A stretch of DNA of 64,000 nucleotides from Flavonifractor sp. An112. Its GTDB lineage: Bacteria; Bacillota; Clostridia; Oscillospirales; Oscillospiraceae. Below, piece by piece: positions 33,901 to 43,500 of the stretch. Within the stretch, counting starts at the first letter, position 1; the number at the start of each line of letters is the position of its first letter. Position numbers and translations under genes: made by a program. The DNA lies in contig NZ_NFLU01000001.1 of assembly GCF_002161085.1 (NCBI RefSeq), positions 248,001 through 312,000 on the forward strand, given 5' to 3'. Below the pieces are notes generated by a model that saw only the letters and a program-made list of their open reading frames with translations, was not told the origin of the DNA and did no database searches.

Positions 33901-34854
33901 ATGAGCATTCCGGCCCGGCTCAAGGCGTTTGGCATCTCCAAAGCCTTGGATTATCTGGATCGCGACCCGGATGCCAACCTCCCCAGGCTGATGGAGTGGC
34001 TGGACAAATACGCTGGGGAACGACTCTCTCCTCCCTATCAGGCGTTGTTCCACCAGGTTATGACCGACCCGGACAACAACTGGCACCAGTTGATCCGCAG
34101 TATGTATACCGATATTGATAATAGTATCCTGAAAAAGATCTTTGAAAACTTTATCATTCACGGCCACCTGCTGGATTGGCCGGCAAAAAAAGAGTCCGGT
34201 CAACTTGGGCAGTCCGAGGCACCCTGGTCGGTGATCATTGACCCCTCCTTCCCCTGCACCATGGACTGCACCGGCTGCGGCGCCTCCATTTTCGGCGTGC
34301 GCCCCTCCATGGAGTTCGACAGTTTGGATGAGGAGCTGGAGGCCCGCAAGGCCAGAGGCTGCCACCTGTTTATTTTCAGCGGCGGCAATCCCCTGGCCCG
34401 CCAGGAGGAGATCATTGCTCTGTGCAACAAGCACACCGACTGTGTATTCGCCGTGTTTACACCGCCCACCTCCATTACCCCCTCACTGTGTGAGGATTTG
34501 CTGCGGGTACGCAACCTCTTCCCCGCCATTCAGGTGGATGTGGACCCGCTGGACGCCGAGCGTGCCTCCGTACTGCTGCGGACGCACAGGCTCCCCTTTG
34601 GCGTGGCCTGCCGCTGTACGGCGGAAAATGCGGATCGGGTAGCCACTGAGGAGTACTACGATCGGATCATCGGCAGCGGAGCCAAGTTCTGCTGGTTCTT
34701 TACCTGCCCCGCTTACGGCGGGCCAACCTCACCCACCCAGGCGCAGCTGCTGGACCTGCACCAGCGGGTCCAGGCTTTCCGGAAAACCAAGCCCCTGCTT
34801 ACCCTTGATTTCTGGGACGGGCCCAGCCCCTCAGCGCCCCCCCAAGGAGGTTAA
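33901..34854 (+). CDS. Radical SAM protein, short form
   Basis: A 317-residue predicted radical SAM enzyme. The iron-sulfur motif is PCTMDCTGCGA (CxxxCxxC, about residues 117-124), and the SAM-binding GGNP-like motif appears as FSGGNPLAR. The N-terminus (IPARLKAFGISKALDYLDRDPDANLPRLMEWLDKYAG) is that of a Firmicutes radical SAM group whose members I recall as about 450 residues long; this copy ends early after the barrel. AAAGGAGG before 33901 fixes the start. It lies 4 bp ahead of ahcY, so the two are an operon, hinting that it handles products of SAM chemistry. The reaction is not known. Confidence 0.75.
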   Translation: MSIPARLKAFGISKALDYLDRDPDANLPRLMEWLDKYAGERLSPPYQALFHQVMTDPDNNWHQLIRSMYTDIDNSILKKIFENFIIHGHLLDWPAKKESGQLGQSEAPWSVIIDPSFPCTMDCTGCGASIFGVRPSMEFDSLDEELEARKARGCHLFIFSGGNPLARQEEIIALCNKHTDCVFAVFTPPTSITPSLCEDLLRVRNLFPAIQVDVDPLDAERASVLLRTHRLPFGVACRCTAENADRVATEEYYDRIIGSGAKFCWFFTCPAYGGPTSPTQAQLLDLHQRVQAFRKTKPLLTLDFWDGPSPSAPPQGG

Positions 34855-34858
34855 TGAC

Positions 34859-36103
34859 ATGAGTATTGTAAAAGATCCTTCCCTGGCCCCCTCTGGACGC
34901 CGCAAAATCAACTGGGTGCGGGACTTTATGCCCGCTCTGGGCGGCATCGAAGCCCGTTTTGAAAAGGAGAAGCCCTTTGCCGGTCTGCGGGTGGCCGTAT
35001 CCGTCCATCTGGAGGCCAAAACTGCCAATCTGGGCTATGTGCTGGCCAAGGGCGGCGCTCAGGTACATCTGACCGGCTCCAACCCCCTGTCCACTCAGGA
35101 CGACGTAGCCGCCGGTCTGGCCGATATGGGCGTAGAGACCTTCGGCATCCACGGCGCTATGGGGGAGGACTATGAGAATCTGCTCATTGAGACCCTGAAG
35201 TTCAAGCCTCATCTCATCATCGATGACGGCGGTGATCTGGTGGATCTGCTGGGCGGCAAGTGCGCCGATCTGGGCGAAAACCTCATCGGCGGCTGCGAAG
35301 AGACCACCACCGGCATTCTGCGCCTCAAGGCCCGGGAGCGGGAGGGCATCCTGCCCTGCCCCATGATGGCGGTCAACGACGCCAAGGCCAAGCACTACTA
35401 TGACAACAAGTACGGCACCGGTCAGTCCGTGTGGGACGCCATCATGCATACCTCCAACCTGGTGGTGGCCGGCAAGACCGTGGTGGTGGCCGGCTACGGC
35501 TGGTGCGGCAAGGGCGTGGCCATGCGGGCCGCCGGTCTGGGCGCCAACGTCATTGTCACCGAGGTGGACCCCTTCAAGGCACTGGACGCCACCATGAACG
35601 GTTTCCGGGTCATGCCCATGGATGAGGCCGCCAAGTACGGCGATGTCTTTGTCACCGTCACCGGCTGCAAGGACGTCATCACTCCCCGCCACTTTGCCGT
35701 TATGAAGCACAACGCCATCCTCACCAACGCCGGTCACTTCGACTGCGAGGTGGATGTGAAGGGACTGGCCGAAATGGCTGTCAAGCGTGAACTGCGCCGG
35801 GATAACATTGAGGGCTTCACCCTGCCCGACGGCCGGGTGCTCAACGTCATCGGCGAGGGCCGCCTGGTCAACCTGGCTGCCGGCAACGGCCACCCCGCCG
35901 AGATCATGGATATGTCCTTCTCCGTCCAGGCCCTGGCTCTGGAGTGGCTTCTCAAGCATCAGGACACCCTGGAGAAGAAGCTCTATCAGGTGCCCGCCGA
36001 GATCGACGACGAGATCGGCCGGGTCAAGCTGGCCGCCATGGGTTTTGCCATCGACAAGCTCACCCCGGAGCAGGTGGACTATCTCAATGGCTGGAAGGCC
36101 TGA
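34859..36103 (+). CDS. ahcY: Adenosylhomocysteinase
   Basis: A 414-residue enzyme cleaving S-adenosylhomocysteine to adenosine and homocysteine. The catalytic/substrate regions are visible (EAKTANLGYVLAKGGA, IIDDGGDLVDLL, GGCEETTTGILRLKARE, MAVNDAKAKHYYDNKYGTGQS). The NAD-binding loop is VAGYGWCGKGVAMRAAG, and the C-terminal stretch AILTNAGHFDCEVD is typical. AAGGAGG upstream fixes the start at 34859. It sits between a radical SAM gene and the SAM-regulated metK, a compact methyl-cycle cluster. Confidence 0.95.
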   Translation: MSIVKDPSLAPSGRRKINWVRDFMPALGGIEARFEKEKPFAGLRVAVSVHLEAKTANLGYVLAKGGAQVHLTGSNPLSTQDDVAAGLADMGVETFGIHGAMGEDYENLLIETLKFKPHLIIDDGGDLVDLLGGKCADLGENLIGGCEETTTGILRLKAREREGILPCPMMAVNDAKAKHYYDNKYGTGQSVWDAIMHTSNLVVAGKTVVVAGYGWCGKGVAMRAAGLGANVIVTEVDPFKALDATMNGFRVMPMDEAAKYGDVFVTVTGCKDVITPRHFAVMKHNAILTNAGHFDCEVDVKGLAEMAVKRELRRDNIEGFTLPDGRVLNVIGEGRLVNLAAGNGHPAEIMDMSFSVQALALEWLLKHQDTLEKKLYQVPAEIDDEIGRVKLAAMGFAIDKLTPEQVDYLNGWKA

Positions 36104-36148
36104 GGAAGCAAGTTCTTCTAACTCTATACAAAGCCCGGTTTTTGTCTA

Positions 36149-36177
36149 TTGAAAAAGTGGGAAAAAGTCGATAAAAT
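36149..36177 (+). promoter_or_regulatory. Promoter of metK
   Basis: TTGAAA (36149-36154), a 17-bp spacer and TAAAAT (36172-36177), just upstream of the SAM riboswitch. Confidence 0.6.
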
Positions 36178-36198
36178 ACCCACAGTCAATTGAATAGC

Positions 36199-36337
36199 CT
36201 TATCGAGAGTGGTGGAGGGAACGGCCCGATGAAGCCCGGCAACCTGCTTTGCTGCAAGGTGCCAAATCCGGCGAGGAAATCGAAAGATGAGGATGGAAGA
36301 GCCCAATGCGCTCCGCCGTCCGGCGGAGCGCGTTTTT
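36199..36337 (+). promoter_or_regulatory. SAM-I (S-box) riboswitch with terminator
   Basis: The aptamer core shows the S-box consensus: CTTATCGAGAGTGGTGGAGGG, the segment GATGAAGCCCGGCAACC, then GGTGCCAAATCCGGCGAGG and AAAGATGAG closing P1 near 36292. The expression platform is a perfect GCGCTCCGCCG/CGGCGGAGCGC terminator (36308-36331) plus TTTTT. High SAM should stop transcription of metK. Confidence 0.95.
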
Positions 36338-36367
36338 GCTCCAGCTTAGAAAGGAAGGTAATTACCA

Positions 36368-37549
36368 ATGGCAAACCGTCTGTTTACCTCGGAGTCCGTT
36401 ACCGAGGGTCACCCCGACAAAGTGTGCGACCAGATCTCCGACGCTGTCCTGGACGACATCCTGGCCGCCGACCCCACCGCCCATGTGGCCTGTGAGACCT
36501 TCACCACCACCGGCATCGTCACCGTAATGGGCGAGATCACCACCAGCCACTACACCGACATTCCCTCCATTGTCCGCCGCACCGTGCAGCGCATCGGCTA
36601 CACCGATCCCGCCTACGGCTTTGACTATCGCTCCTGCGCCGTTATGACCGCCATTGACGAGCAGTCCCCCGACATCGCCATGGGCGTCAACCAGTCCTTT
36701 GAGCACCAGGAGGGCGGCACCGACGCCGCCGACCTCATCGGCGCCGGTGACCAGGGCATGATGTTCGGCTATGCCTGCGATGAGACCCCCGAGCTGATGC
36801 CCGCCCCCATCTCCATGGCCCACAAGCTGTCCCGCCAGCTCACCGACGTGCGCAAGGCCGGCAAGCTGAAGTGGCTCCGCCCCGACGGCAAGAGCCAGGT
36901 CACCGTGGAGTACGACGACAACGGCAAGGTGCTCTCCTGCCCCGCCATCGTGGTGTCCACCCAGCACGACCCCGATATCGCTCTGAAGGACCTGCGTGAG
37001 GCCGTGGTGGAGGAGATCATCAAGCCCATCATCCCCGCTCAGTACATCACCAAGGACACCAAGTTCTACGTCAACCCCACCGGCCGCTTCGTGGTGGGCG
37101 GCCCTGTGGGCGACACCGGCCTCACCGGCCGTAAGATCATCGTGGACACCTACGGCGGTTCCGCTGCCCACGGCGGCGGCTGCTTCTCCGGCAAGGACCC
37201 CACCAAGGTGGACCGCTCCGCTGCCTACATGGCCCGCTACATCGCCAAGAACCTGGTGGCTGCCGGCCTGTGCCGCAAGTGCCAGATCGAGCTGGCCTAC
37301 GCCATCGGCGTGGCTCACCCCGTCAGCGTGCTGGTGGACACCTACGGCACCGGCGTCCTCTCCGAGGAGAAGCTGTCCGCTATCGTCAACGAGTGCTTTG
37401 ATATGCGTCCGGCCAAGATCATCGAGAAGCTGGACCTGCGCCGTCCCATCTACGAGCAGACTGCCGCTTACGGTCACTTCGGCCGTACCGACATCGATCT
37501 GCCCTGGGAGCACACCGACATGGTGGAGAAGCTGAAGAGCTATCTGTAA
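36368..37549 (+). CDS. metK: S-adenosylmethionine synthetase
   Basis: A 393-residue enzyme making SAM from methionine and ATP. Family signatures are present: [22 protein letters not shown] near the start, the hexapeptide GAGDQG, and the P-loop-like stretch [28 protein letters not shown]-type spacing precedes ATG 36368. It is preceded by an S-box, so SAM controls its expression. Confidence 0.97.
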   Translation: MANRLFTSESVTEGHPDKVCDQISDAVLDDILAADPTAHVACETFTTTGIVTVMGEITTSHYTDIPSIVRRTVQRIGYTDPAYGFDYRSCAVMTAIDEQSPDIAMGVNQSFEHQEGGTDAADLIGAGDQGMMFGYACDETPELMPAPISMAHKLSRQLTDVRKAGKLKWLRPDGKSQVTVEYDDNGKVLSCPAIVVSTQHDPDIALKDLREAVVEEIIKPIIPAQYITKDTKFYVNPTGRFVVGGPVGDTGLTGRKIIVDTYGGSAAHGGGCFSGKDPTKVDRSAAYMARYIAKNLVAAGLCRKCQIELAYAIGVAHPVSVLVDTYGTGVLSEEKLSAIVNECFDMRPAKIIEKLDLRRPIYEQTAAYGHFGRTDIDLPWEHTDMVEKLKSYL

Positions 37550-37556
37550 GCTTTCT

Positions 37557-37601
37557 AAAAAGACCTGCCATCCGCATTTTGCGGATGGCAGGTCTTTTTA
37601 T
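37557..37601 (+). terminator. Intrinsic terminator of metK
   Basis: A 19-bp stem (AAAAAGACCTGCCATCCGC and its complement) is followed by T-rich sequence. Confidence 0.92.
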
Positions 37602-37693
37602 TTTTTGCGCTCTGATTTCCAGCACTTGTCCCATTTTCCAGCTTATGAGATAATACATAAATAAAGCTTCTCAGGAAAAGGGGCGATGTGTTC

Positions 37694-40234
37694 ATGGAGC
37701 AGGACCGGAAGCTGCTGGTCCTTCTGGACCGGGATCCGGAGCAGGGCATGGCGGACTTGATCGAAGGGTACAGCGGCCTGCTTTGGTCAGTATGCCGCAC
37801 CTATCTTCAAAGTGCCGAAGATATCAAGGAGTGTGTCAACGAGACCTTCTCGGAATTCTACTTACAGAGGGACCACTTTGATCCCAGCAAGGGCACCCTG
37901 AAAGGATACCTGGCCGTCATCGCCCGGCGGTGTGCCATCCGCCGGTACCAGGAAAATTGCCGTTGGGAGCGTTCCTCCTCACCACCGCCGGAGGAACCAG
38001 CGGACCCCTTCGCACATATAGAACAGCAGGATGAACTGGAGCGGGCCCTGTCGGAGCTGGACCCGGTAGACCAACAGATCATCCACCTGAAATATTACGG
38101 CGGACTGACGGCCCGTGAGATCGCCGCCTCCCTGGGCCTGCCCTATGAGACGGTGAAAAAGCGGCAGCAGCGCAGTCTGAAAAAGCTGCTGCGGGCGCTG
38201 TCCCTGGGTCTGCTGGTGGCCCTCATCCTGGCCGCGCTGGCTGCCTGCGCCTACATGATCCTGCGCCACTTCGGCTTCGTGTCCGGCTACGGCGTTGACT
38301 CCGATCCTCAGGCCGGCACCTACATTCTGGAGCAAAGCGCTGTCATTCAGGGTGAGCTGTACGAGATCCATCTGGAGGACGCCTATTGGCAGAACGGCTC
38401 CTTCCTGGCCGATCTGAGCCTGTACGGCCAAACCAGTCCCTACCTCACGCCTCTGGATATCTCTCTCAGCGGCCTGGATAACCTCCAGCCCATCTCCATC
38501 AGCCAGAACGGGCTGGACGTTCTCGGAGCTTACTCCCTGCGGCTGATCTATGAGGGAGATCTGCCGCAGTCCTCCGCCTCCTCCCTGGAGCTGATTCTGA
38601 CCCTGGATGGTACCGACCTGCCCATCACCCTGGTGGCCGCGGAGGAAACTGCCCTGGAGCAGGCCGGATTCTACTCGGTGACTGAGGCCGACGGCGGCCT
38701 GCTGGCGGTGCCCCGGCTTGAAAATGGGGAGCTGGTGGTCTCCATCCACCCGCTGAACACCGGCCCATTCAAGACCTCTCCCTCCCTGACCAAAGGGATC
38801 TGGAGCGACTACGGAGGACCTCAGTTGCCTATCACCGTTACCGCGCCGGACGGCACCGTACTGGAGGGCGAGCCCGCCTCTTATTCTACCTTCAATGGCG
38901 ATACCTATCTGGACTGGTATTTCGGCCCTGCTGAGCCGGGGGATTATGTGCTCAACGTCCCCTATGTCTATCAATATCCAGCCGCCGGTACAGACTCCCC
39001 CACGGTACAGCTGTCCCTCTCTGCTTCTGACGGAGCACCGGCCTCCCTCTCCCTGCCCGGCGGTACGCTGACTCTGGATCGCCCCTTCTCCATTGACGAC
39101 GTCACCGCCTACTGTAGCACCATTTCCCACTCCTATGACGAGGCTGGCTACACCTGGTGGGCTACGGAGGCCACCTGGGAGGGAGAGGACCCGGAGCGTG
39201 TCCCGGCAGCCATTCCGGTATTGGAGGACGGGGCCGGCACTGTGATACTGAACAATACGACCTACCACAATGTGGAGGCCGGTCTATGGACAGAGCCGGT
39301 CTATGATTCGGACGGGCAATATACCCAGTTCCGAGGCTATGTGGTAGGCACACTGAACGGGCTGGATCAGGCCACCCTCTCTCTGCCTGCGGAAAAACTC
39401 TGTTACCGCTGGAACCACCCCTTCACCATTTCCATGACGGTACAGCCGGAACCGGAGCGGCCTTCCTATACCGGCACATCGGGAAACTACAGCCTTACCG
39501 CCACGCCACGCCGGACCGACGGCGCAGTGGTTCTTAATTTGTCCCCCGCCTCCTCCGACAAATATATGATTCCCACCAGCACGCTGACCCGCAGCCCATT
39601 GACTGCTCTGGGCGCCACGGACGCGCCCATTACCCTGACGGCCGCCGACGGCACCGTATATGAGGGAGAATATCAGCCCGGACGGCAGAACGACGCCAGT
39701 GACTGGAACTTTGGAGACATCCCCGCCGGGGATTACACCCTCCATGTCCCCTACCTCTACCTGACGGCGCCGGAAAGCTGGCATATGGCCATTCCCCTGC
39801 CCCAGCAGCAGGGGCAGGTTCTGCCTGTGGGACCGGTCTATACCTGCTTCTCAGGCCGGATCGAGCTGTCATCCATCACCGGGATAGGGACCGACCCGTC
39901 CATCCTGGAGCAGTTTGCCGCCGCCGTCATCACTTACCCCTCCGGCGGAATCAACCAGCCCCAGGAGGCCCCTCTGGTATCCCGGCTGGACCTCTCCCTC
40001 CACTCCGACATGGAGGACTATACCCTGGTAGATGTGGGTCTTCAGCTCTTTTTGACCGACGAGGCCTACTTTTCCGGCGCCTGCGAGCGACAATATGTCT
40101 TTGAGGAGGGTGAACCCCGGCTGACCAGCCTGCTGCTGCGCCACGCACCCGGCCTCTATGCCACAGACCTTACCTTTACCGATCCTGTCTTACGCTGGAA
40201 CCACCCCTTCGATATCCCCGTCACCATTCCATAG
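37694..40234 (+). CDS. Membrane-tethered ECF sigma factor with large extracytoplasmic domain
   Basis: One 846-residue chain. Region 2 of an ECF sigma factor spans about residues 22-90 (AEDIKECVNETFSEFYLQRDHFDPSKGTLKGYLAVIARR), region 4 about 117-168 (GGLTAREIAASLGLPYETVKKRQQRSLKKL), and one transmembrane helix 168-190. About 650 residues then lie outside. The outer part is internally duplicated: GTVLEGEP...PGDYVLNVPYVY recurs as GTVYEGEY...AGDYTLHVPYLY, and RWNHPFTISMTV recurs as RWNHPFDIPVTI. It looks like sigma and sensor/anti-sigma halves in one protein. Activation would need proteolysis or bending of the tether. The start is ATG 37694 (GTG 37688 is possible). There is no frameshift or stop between the parts. 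Confidence 0.8.
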   Translation: MEQDRKLLVLLDRDPEQGMADLIEGYSGLLWSVCRTYLQSAEDIKECVNETFSEFYLQRDHFDPSKGTLKGYLAVIARRCAIRRYQENCRWERSSSPPPEEPADPFAHIEQQDELERALSELDPVDQQIIHLKYYGGLTAREIAASLGLPYETVKKRQQRSLKKLLRALSLGLLVALILAALAACAYMILRHFGFVSGYGVDSDPQAGTYILEQSAVIQGELYEIHLEDAYWQNGSFLADLSLYGQTSPYLTPLDISLSGLDNLQPISISQNGLDVLGAYSLRLIYEGDLPQSSASSLELILTLDGTDLPITLVAAEETALEQAGFYSVTEADGGLLAVPRLENGELVVSIHPLNTGPFKTSPSLTKGIWSDYGGPQLPITVTAPDGTVLEGEPASYSTFNGDTYLDWYFGPAEPGDYVLNVPYVYQYPAAGTDSPTVQLSLSASDGAPASLSLPGGTLTLDRPFSIDDVTAYCSTISHSYDEAGYTWWATEATWEGEDPERVPAAIPVLEDGAGTVILNNTTYHNVEAGLWTEPVYDSDGQYTQFRGYVVGTLNGLDQATLSLPAEKLCYRWNHPFTISMTVQPEPERPSYTGTSGNYSLTATPRRTDGAVVLNLSPASSDKYMIPTSTLTRSPLTALGATDAPITLTAADGTVYEGEYQPGRQNDASDWNFGDIPAGDYTLHVPYLYLTAPESWHMAIPLPQQQGQVLPVGPVYTCFSGRIELSSITGIGTDPSILEQFAAAVITYPSGGINQPQEAPLVSRLDLSLHSDMEDYTLVDVGLQLFLTDEAYFSGACERQYVFEEGEPRLTSLLLRHAPGLYATDLTFTDPVLRWNHPFDIPVTIP

Positions 40235-40245
40235 TACCTCTATCA

Positions 40246-40284
40246 GATCCGCCTCCTCCCCCATTGGAAGGAGGCGGATTTTTC
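40246..40284 (+). terminator. Intrinsic terminator
   Basis: ATCCGCCTCC pairs with GGAGGCGGAT, followed by TTTTT. Confidence 0.85.
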
Positions 40285-40354
40285 CCAATCTTTTGTCCAT
40301 CTGTCCCCTTTTTCCCTTTTGCCTGCAATTAGTATGTGGAAGGGAGGGACACAC

Positions 40355-40861
40355 TTGGACGATCGACAGCTGCTGGAACTGTTGGATGCTGATCCCATTG
40401 CAGGTATGGACCTGCTGTGGAAGCGCTACGGGGAGCCGGTTCGCTTTGCCGCCGCTCAAAAGCTGGATTGCGACGAGGATATTCATATTTGCGTGCAGGA
40501 TACCTTTTCTGACTTTTATCTGCAAAGAAAGCAGTTCGATCCGGAAAAAGGAAGTCTGCGAGCCTATCTGACGGCCATCTCCGAGCGCAAAGCCATTCGG
40601 CGCTGGAGGCAAAATCAGCAGCAATGGCTGGCAGCACAGTCGGCAGACCCACCTGATGATCCCATCGCAGTCTGGGAACAACAGGAGCACTTCCGTCAGG
40701 CGCTGGCCCGGCTCCCCGAACTGGACCGTGAGATCTTGCAGCTGAAATACTTTGAAGGACACACCATCAGAGAAATTGCCATTCGCTTGAATATCGACTA
40801 CGAGCGGGTCAAAAAACGGGCCCAGCGAGCCCTGAAAAAGCTACCCCAATTTCTGGAGTAA
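40355..40861 (+). CDS. ECF-type sigma factor
   Basis: A 168-residue sigma factor with region 2 (EDIHICVQDTFSDFYLQRKQFDPEKGSLRAYLTAISERKAIRRW) and region 4 (GHTIREIAIRLNIDYERVKKRAQRALKKL). The start is probably TTG 40355 with GGGAGGG upstream; ATG 40334 is an alternative. It is clearly related to the sigma half of the preceding membrane-tethered protein (same QRx-FDPxKGxLxxYL block), so the two are likely paralogues, one with and one without the outer domain. It is followed 31 bp later by a WG-repeat lipoprotein gene. Confidence 0.88.
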   Translation: MDDRQLLELLDADPIAGMDLLWKRYGEPVRFAAAQKLDCDEDIHICVQDTFSDFYLQRKQFDPEKGSLRAYLTAISERKAIRRWRQNQQQWLAAQSADPPDDPIAVWEQQEHFRQALARLPELDREILQLKYFEGHTIREIAIRLNIDYERVKKRAQRALKKLPQFLE

Positions 40862-40892
40862 GCCACCCTATCTGAAAAGGAGATCTGACACT

Positions 40893-42140
40893 ATGAAGCG
40901 CACAACCGGAAAAGTTTTTGCACTGACAGCGCTGAGCAGCCTGCTTCTGCTGGCCTCCGCCTGCGGACAGTCCTCCGGCCAGTCCCCCTCCGGCTCCGCC
41001 AGCGGATCGGAGCCGGCCGGCGGCAACGCCTCCTACACCGACACCTACGATCCCGACGCCCTGTTCCAGTACGGCATGACCCCCGCCAAGGACAGCGAGA
41101 CAGGAAAATACGGCTACAAAAATCTCCAGGGGACATGGGTAATCGAGCCTCAGTATACCTTTGCCCGTGATTTCCAAGTCAACGGTACCGCCTTTGTGCG
41201 CACCGGCAGCAACAGCGACGAGTTCCGCCTCATTGACCGGGAGGGCAACTTTGTCTCGGACTATATCTTCATGCGCTTTTTTGACGAGCTGGCCTTCTCC
41301 GCCAACGGCATCGCCGTGGGGACGGTATGTGAGGCCGACGGCACCAAACTGGGCACCGGCTACTTCTACCTGGAGGACGGGGAGATCGTCTTTGAGCCCC
41401 GGGAGGAAGAGAGCTTCACCGCCTTTTCCGACGACGGTTACGCCGTGGTGGACAACAAGGCCGTCATCAACGATCAGTTTGAGTATGTCATTGAACCCCA
41501 GGAGGACTACTATCTGGTCCAGGTATCCAATGGCATGGTGAGCTTTGATTTCAAGAACACCCCGAAGGGGTACTCTGAGTACGGCTACATGGATGTGGAA
41601 GGCAATATCGTCATCCGGGGCCTGAGCTCCCGGGGCGGTCCCTTCGCCGACAACGGCATCGCGGTGGTGGAAAACCAACTCATCGACAAGAGCGGCAACG
41701 TGGTCTTTGATGTAGCCGACAGCCACTATTCCACCATCACCAGCAACTTCAACAACACCGACTGGGTGGAGGTCTCCTCCCACCTCTCCAGCCGGGGCGG
41801 TACCGACTTCAACTTCATCAACGCCGAAGGCGAGACCTTCTTCCCCACCGACGCCTACGAGCACTCCCACATGGACGGCTCCCTGGCCATCAAGAACGGG
41901 GTCTATGTGGGTCCGGCGCCCGTCCTCAAGGATGATCAGGGCAACATCACCGGCATTGGCGGCACTGAGGACTACGCCACTGTTGCTGTCAATGAGGATA
42001 TGGAGATCCTGTATGTCCCCTACGACAAGGGTATCCAGGATGTGAGCGCCTATTATTCCGACGGCTATGCCAAGGCGGAAACCCAGGATGAACAACGTGT
42101 GATCGTCGATCTGGAAGGCAATATCGTCATGGAATATTGA
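40893..42140 (+). CDS. WG-repeat lipoprotein
   Basis: A 415-residue exported lipoprotein: signal MKRTTGKVFALTALSS..., lipobox SACG (Cys near residue 25), a Ser/Gly linker, then beta-rich repeats of the WG type (KYGYKNLQGTWVIEPQYTFARDF; RLIDREGNFVSDYIF; YGYMDVEGNIVI; VDLEGNIVMEY). WG repeats fold into propeller-like surface domains of unknown ligand. An AAAGGAGATC site precedes it. It is probably co-transcribed with the sigma factor gene and could be part of its signalling or regulon. Confidence 0.82.
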   Translation: MKRTTGKVFALTALSSLLLLASACGQSSGQSPSGSASGSEPAGGNASYTDTYDPDALFQYGMTPAKDSETGKYGYKNLQGTWVIEPQYTFARDFQVNGTAFVRTGSNSDEFRLIDREGNFVSDYIFMRFFDELAFSANGIAVGTVCEADGTKLGTGYFYLEDGEIVFEPREEESFTAFSDDGYAVVDNKAVINDQFEYVIEPQEDYYLVQVSNGMVSFDFKNTPKGYSEYGYMDVEGNIVIRGLSSRGGPFADNGIAVVENQLIDKSGNVVFDVADSHYSTITSNFNNTDWVEVSSHLSSRGGTDFNFINAEGETFFPTDAYEHSHMDGSLAIKNGVYVGPAPVLKDDQGNITGIGGTEDYATVAVNEDMEILYVPYDKGIQDVSAYYSDGYAKAETQDEQRVIVDLEGNIVMEY

Positions 42141-42284
42141 CGCTGTGCCCCCGGAACTGCCTCCCCGCTGCGGCAAATATCAGACAGTTCCTCTTCGTCT
42201 GCTGCTTCCATTCCTTTCCCTTCATTCAGCGGAACATTTCGACTGTCTCTTGCCGCCCCGGAAGTTCCGGCCAGAACGTGCGAT

Positions 42285-42328
42285 AAAAAACCGGCGGACT
42301 GCTGTTACAGCAGTCCGCCGGTTTTTAT
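42285..42328. terminator. Bidirectional terminator
   Basis: AAAACCGGCGGACTGCTGT pairs with its complement, with A/T runs on both sides. It separates the WG lipoprotein gene from the convergent lacI-type gene. Confidence 0.9.
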
Positions 42329-42338
42329 CGTTCAGCCC

Positions 42339-43382
42339 TCAGATTACATCCACGCCTCCGGCGGTGGCCCGCCGGAACAGGACAGGAGGGACAATTTTAT
42401 GGACGGGGGCCGACTCCGCCAGCGGCTTTCCCTGTTTGCGGACCTTGATTTGGTCCACCAACAGCTGGACCGCCTCATGGGCCAGCCGGTCCACCTGCTG
42501 CCCAACTGTACTGAGCGGAATAATGGCCTCTCTGGACGTGGGCGAGTTATCAAACCCAACGATGCAATACTCCTTGGGCAGATAACCATACCGCCGGATA
42601 ATCAGGTTCAGCAGGGTGTTGGCCGTAGTATCGTTGGCCATAAACACACCGATTTTCTTGCGGGCGTATTTCTTGTCCCATTCCCTCAGAATGTCCTGCA
42701 GGATGGCCTGGTCCTCTTCATAGGACCGGTCCAGCTCCCGCAGAATCACCTCATGAGCCAGACCGTTGGTCTGGCAATAATCCTCAAACCCCCGGATGCG
42801 CCCGTAGGCAGGGATGCGGGGATCTGTAGGGGAGTTGATATGGATGAGAATATCACACTGCTGCTCCTCCAGCAGGGCAGCCGCCTGCCGTCCTCCCGCC
42901 TCATTGTCGGTATTCACGCTGCACACGAACTGGTCCTCCCGCTCGATGGCCACCACCGGGATCTGAAACTGAGCCAACTCCTGGGAGGAGAGGGTGTGGC
43001 TCAATACAATCATGCCCTCGATCTGATAGGAGAGCAGCTCTTTGATGTACCGGCGCTCGCTCTCCTTATTATTGTTGCCGATAAACACCAGGAATTTATA
43101 GCCAAAGGTCTCGTAAGTGGCCAGAATCTGGTTGAGCACCTCTGAATAAAAGCGGTGGTAAAACTCGGGGACGATGACGCCGATGAATTCCGTCTTTCCC
43201 ATGGCCAGAATGCGGGCCACCCGGTTCTCATGGTAATCCAGCTTCTCCAGTGCATCGGAAATGATTTGCTGGCTTTTCTCCGTCAAAGAATCCGGGTCGT
43301 TAAAATATCTGGATATGGTTGTCTTGGAAAAATTGGTATATCTGGCAATGTCGTCAAAGGTCACTCTTTTTTTCTCTTCCAT
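42339..43382 (-). CDS. LacI-family transcriptional regulator
   Basis: A 347-residue sugar-responsive regulator. The N-terminal HTH and hinge (VTFDDIARYTNFSKTTISRYFNDPDSLTEKSQQIISDALEKLDYHENRVAR) are followed by a periplasmic-binding-protein-like effector domain (IGVIVPEFYHRFYSEVL; GFEDY; IVGFDNSPTSREAIIPLSTVGQQV). It is divergent from the sucrose operon and most likely represses it in the absence of its sugar, through the ACCGGTT repeats between the two. Confidence 0.92.
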   Translation of the reverse strand: MEEKKRVTFDDIARYTNFSKTTISRYFNDPDSLTEKSQQIISDALEKLDYHENRVARILAMGKTEFIGVIVPEFYHRFYSEVLNQILATYETFGYKFLVFIGNNNKESERRYIKELLSYQIEGMIVLSHTLSSQELAQFQIPVVAIEREDQFVCSVNTDNEAGGRQAAALLEEQQCDILIHINSPTDPRIPAYGRIRGFEDYCQTNGLAHEVILRELDRSYEEDQAILQDILREWDKKYARKKIGVFMANDTTANTLLNLIIRRYGYLPKEYCIVGFDNSPTSREAIIPLSTVGQQVDRLAHEAVQLLVDQIKVRKQGKPLAESAPVHKIVPPVLFRRATAGGVDVI

Positions 43383-43500
43383 ATCAAGCCCTTCAATCTG
43401 CCGAGGTCATGTACCAATCTGCTTTGGCGCAGACAGAACACACGGCTGGTAAAACCTTGAAGATAAATGCGCGATTTCTTCTCGGAATTGATTGAATTTT

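Noticed and set aside
27837-37650. A shared 14-base string (TTTTCCAGCTTATG) upstream of spoIIE and of the tethered sigma gene
   Set aside because: A 14-base match between two places in 64 kb is expected several times by chance, and it does not align with the same promoter element in both.
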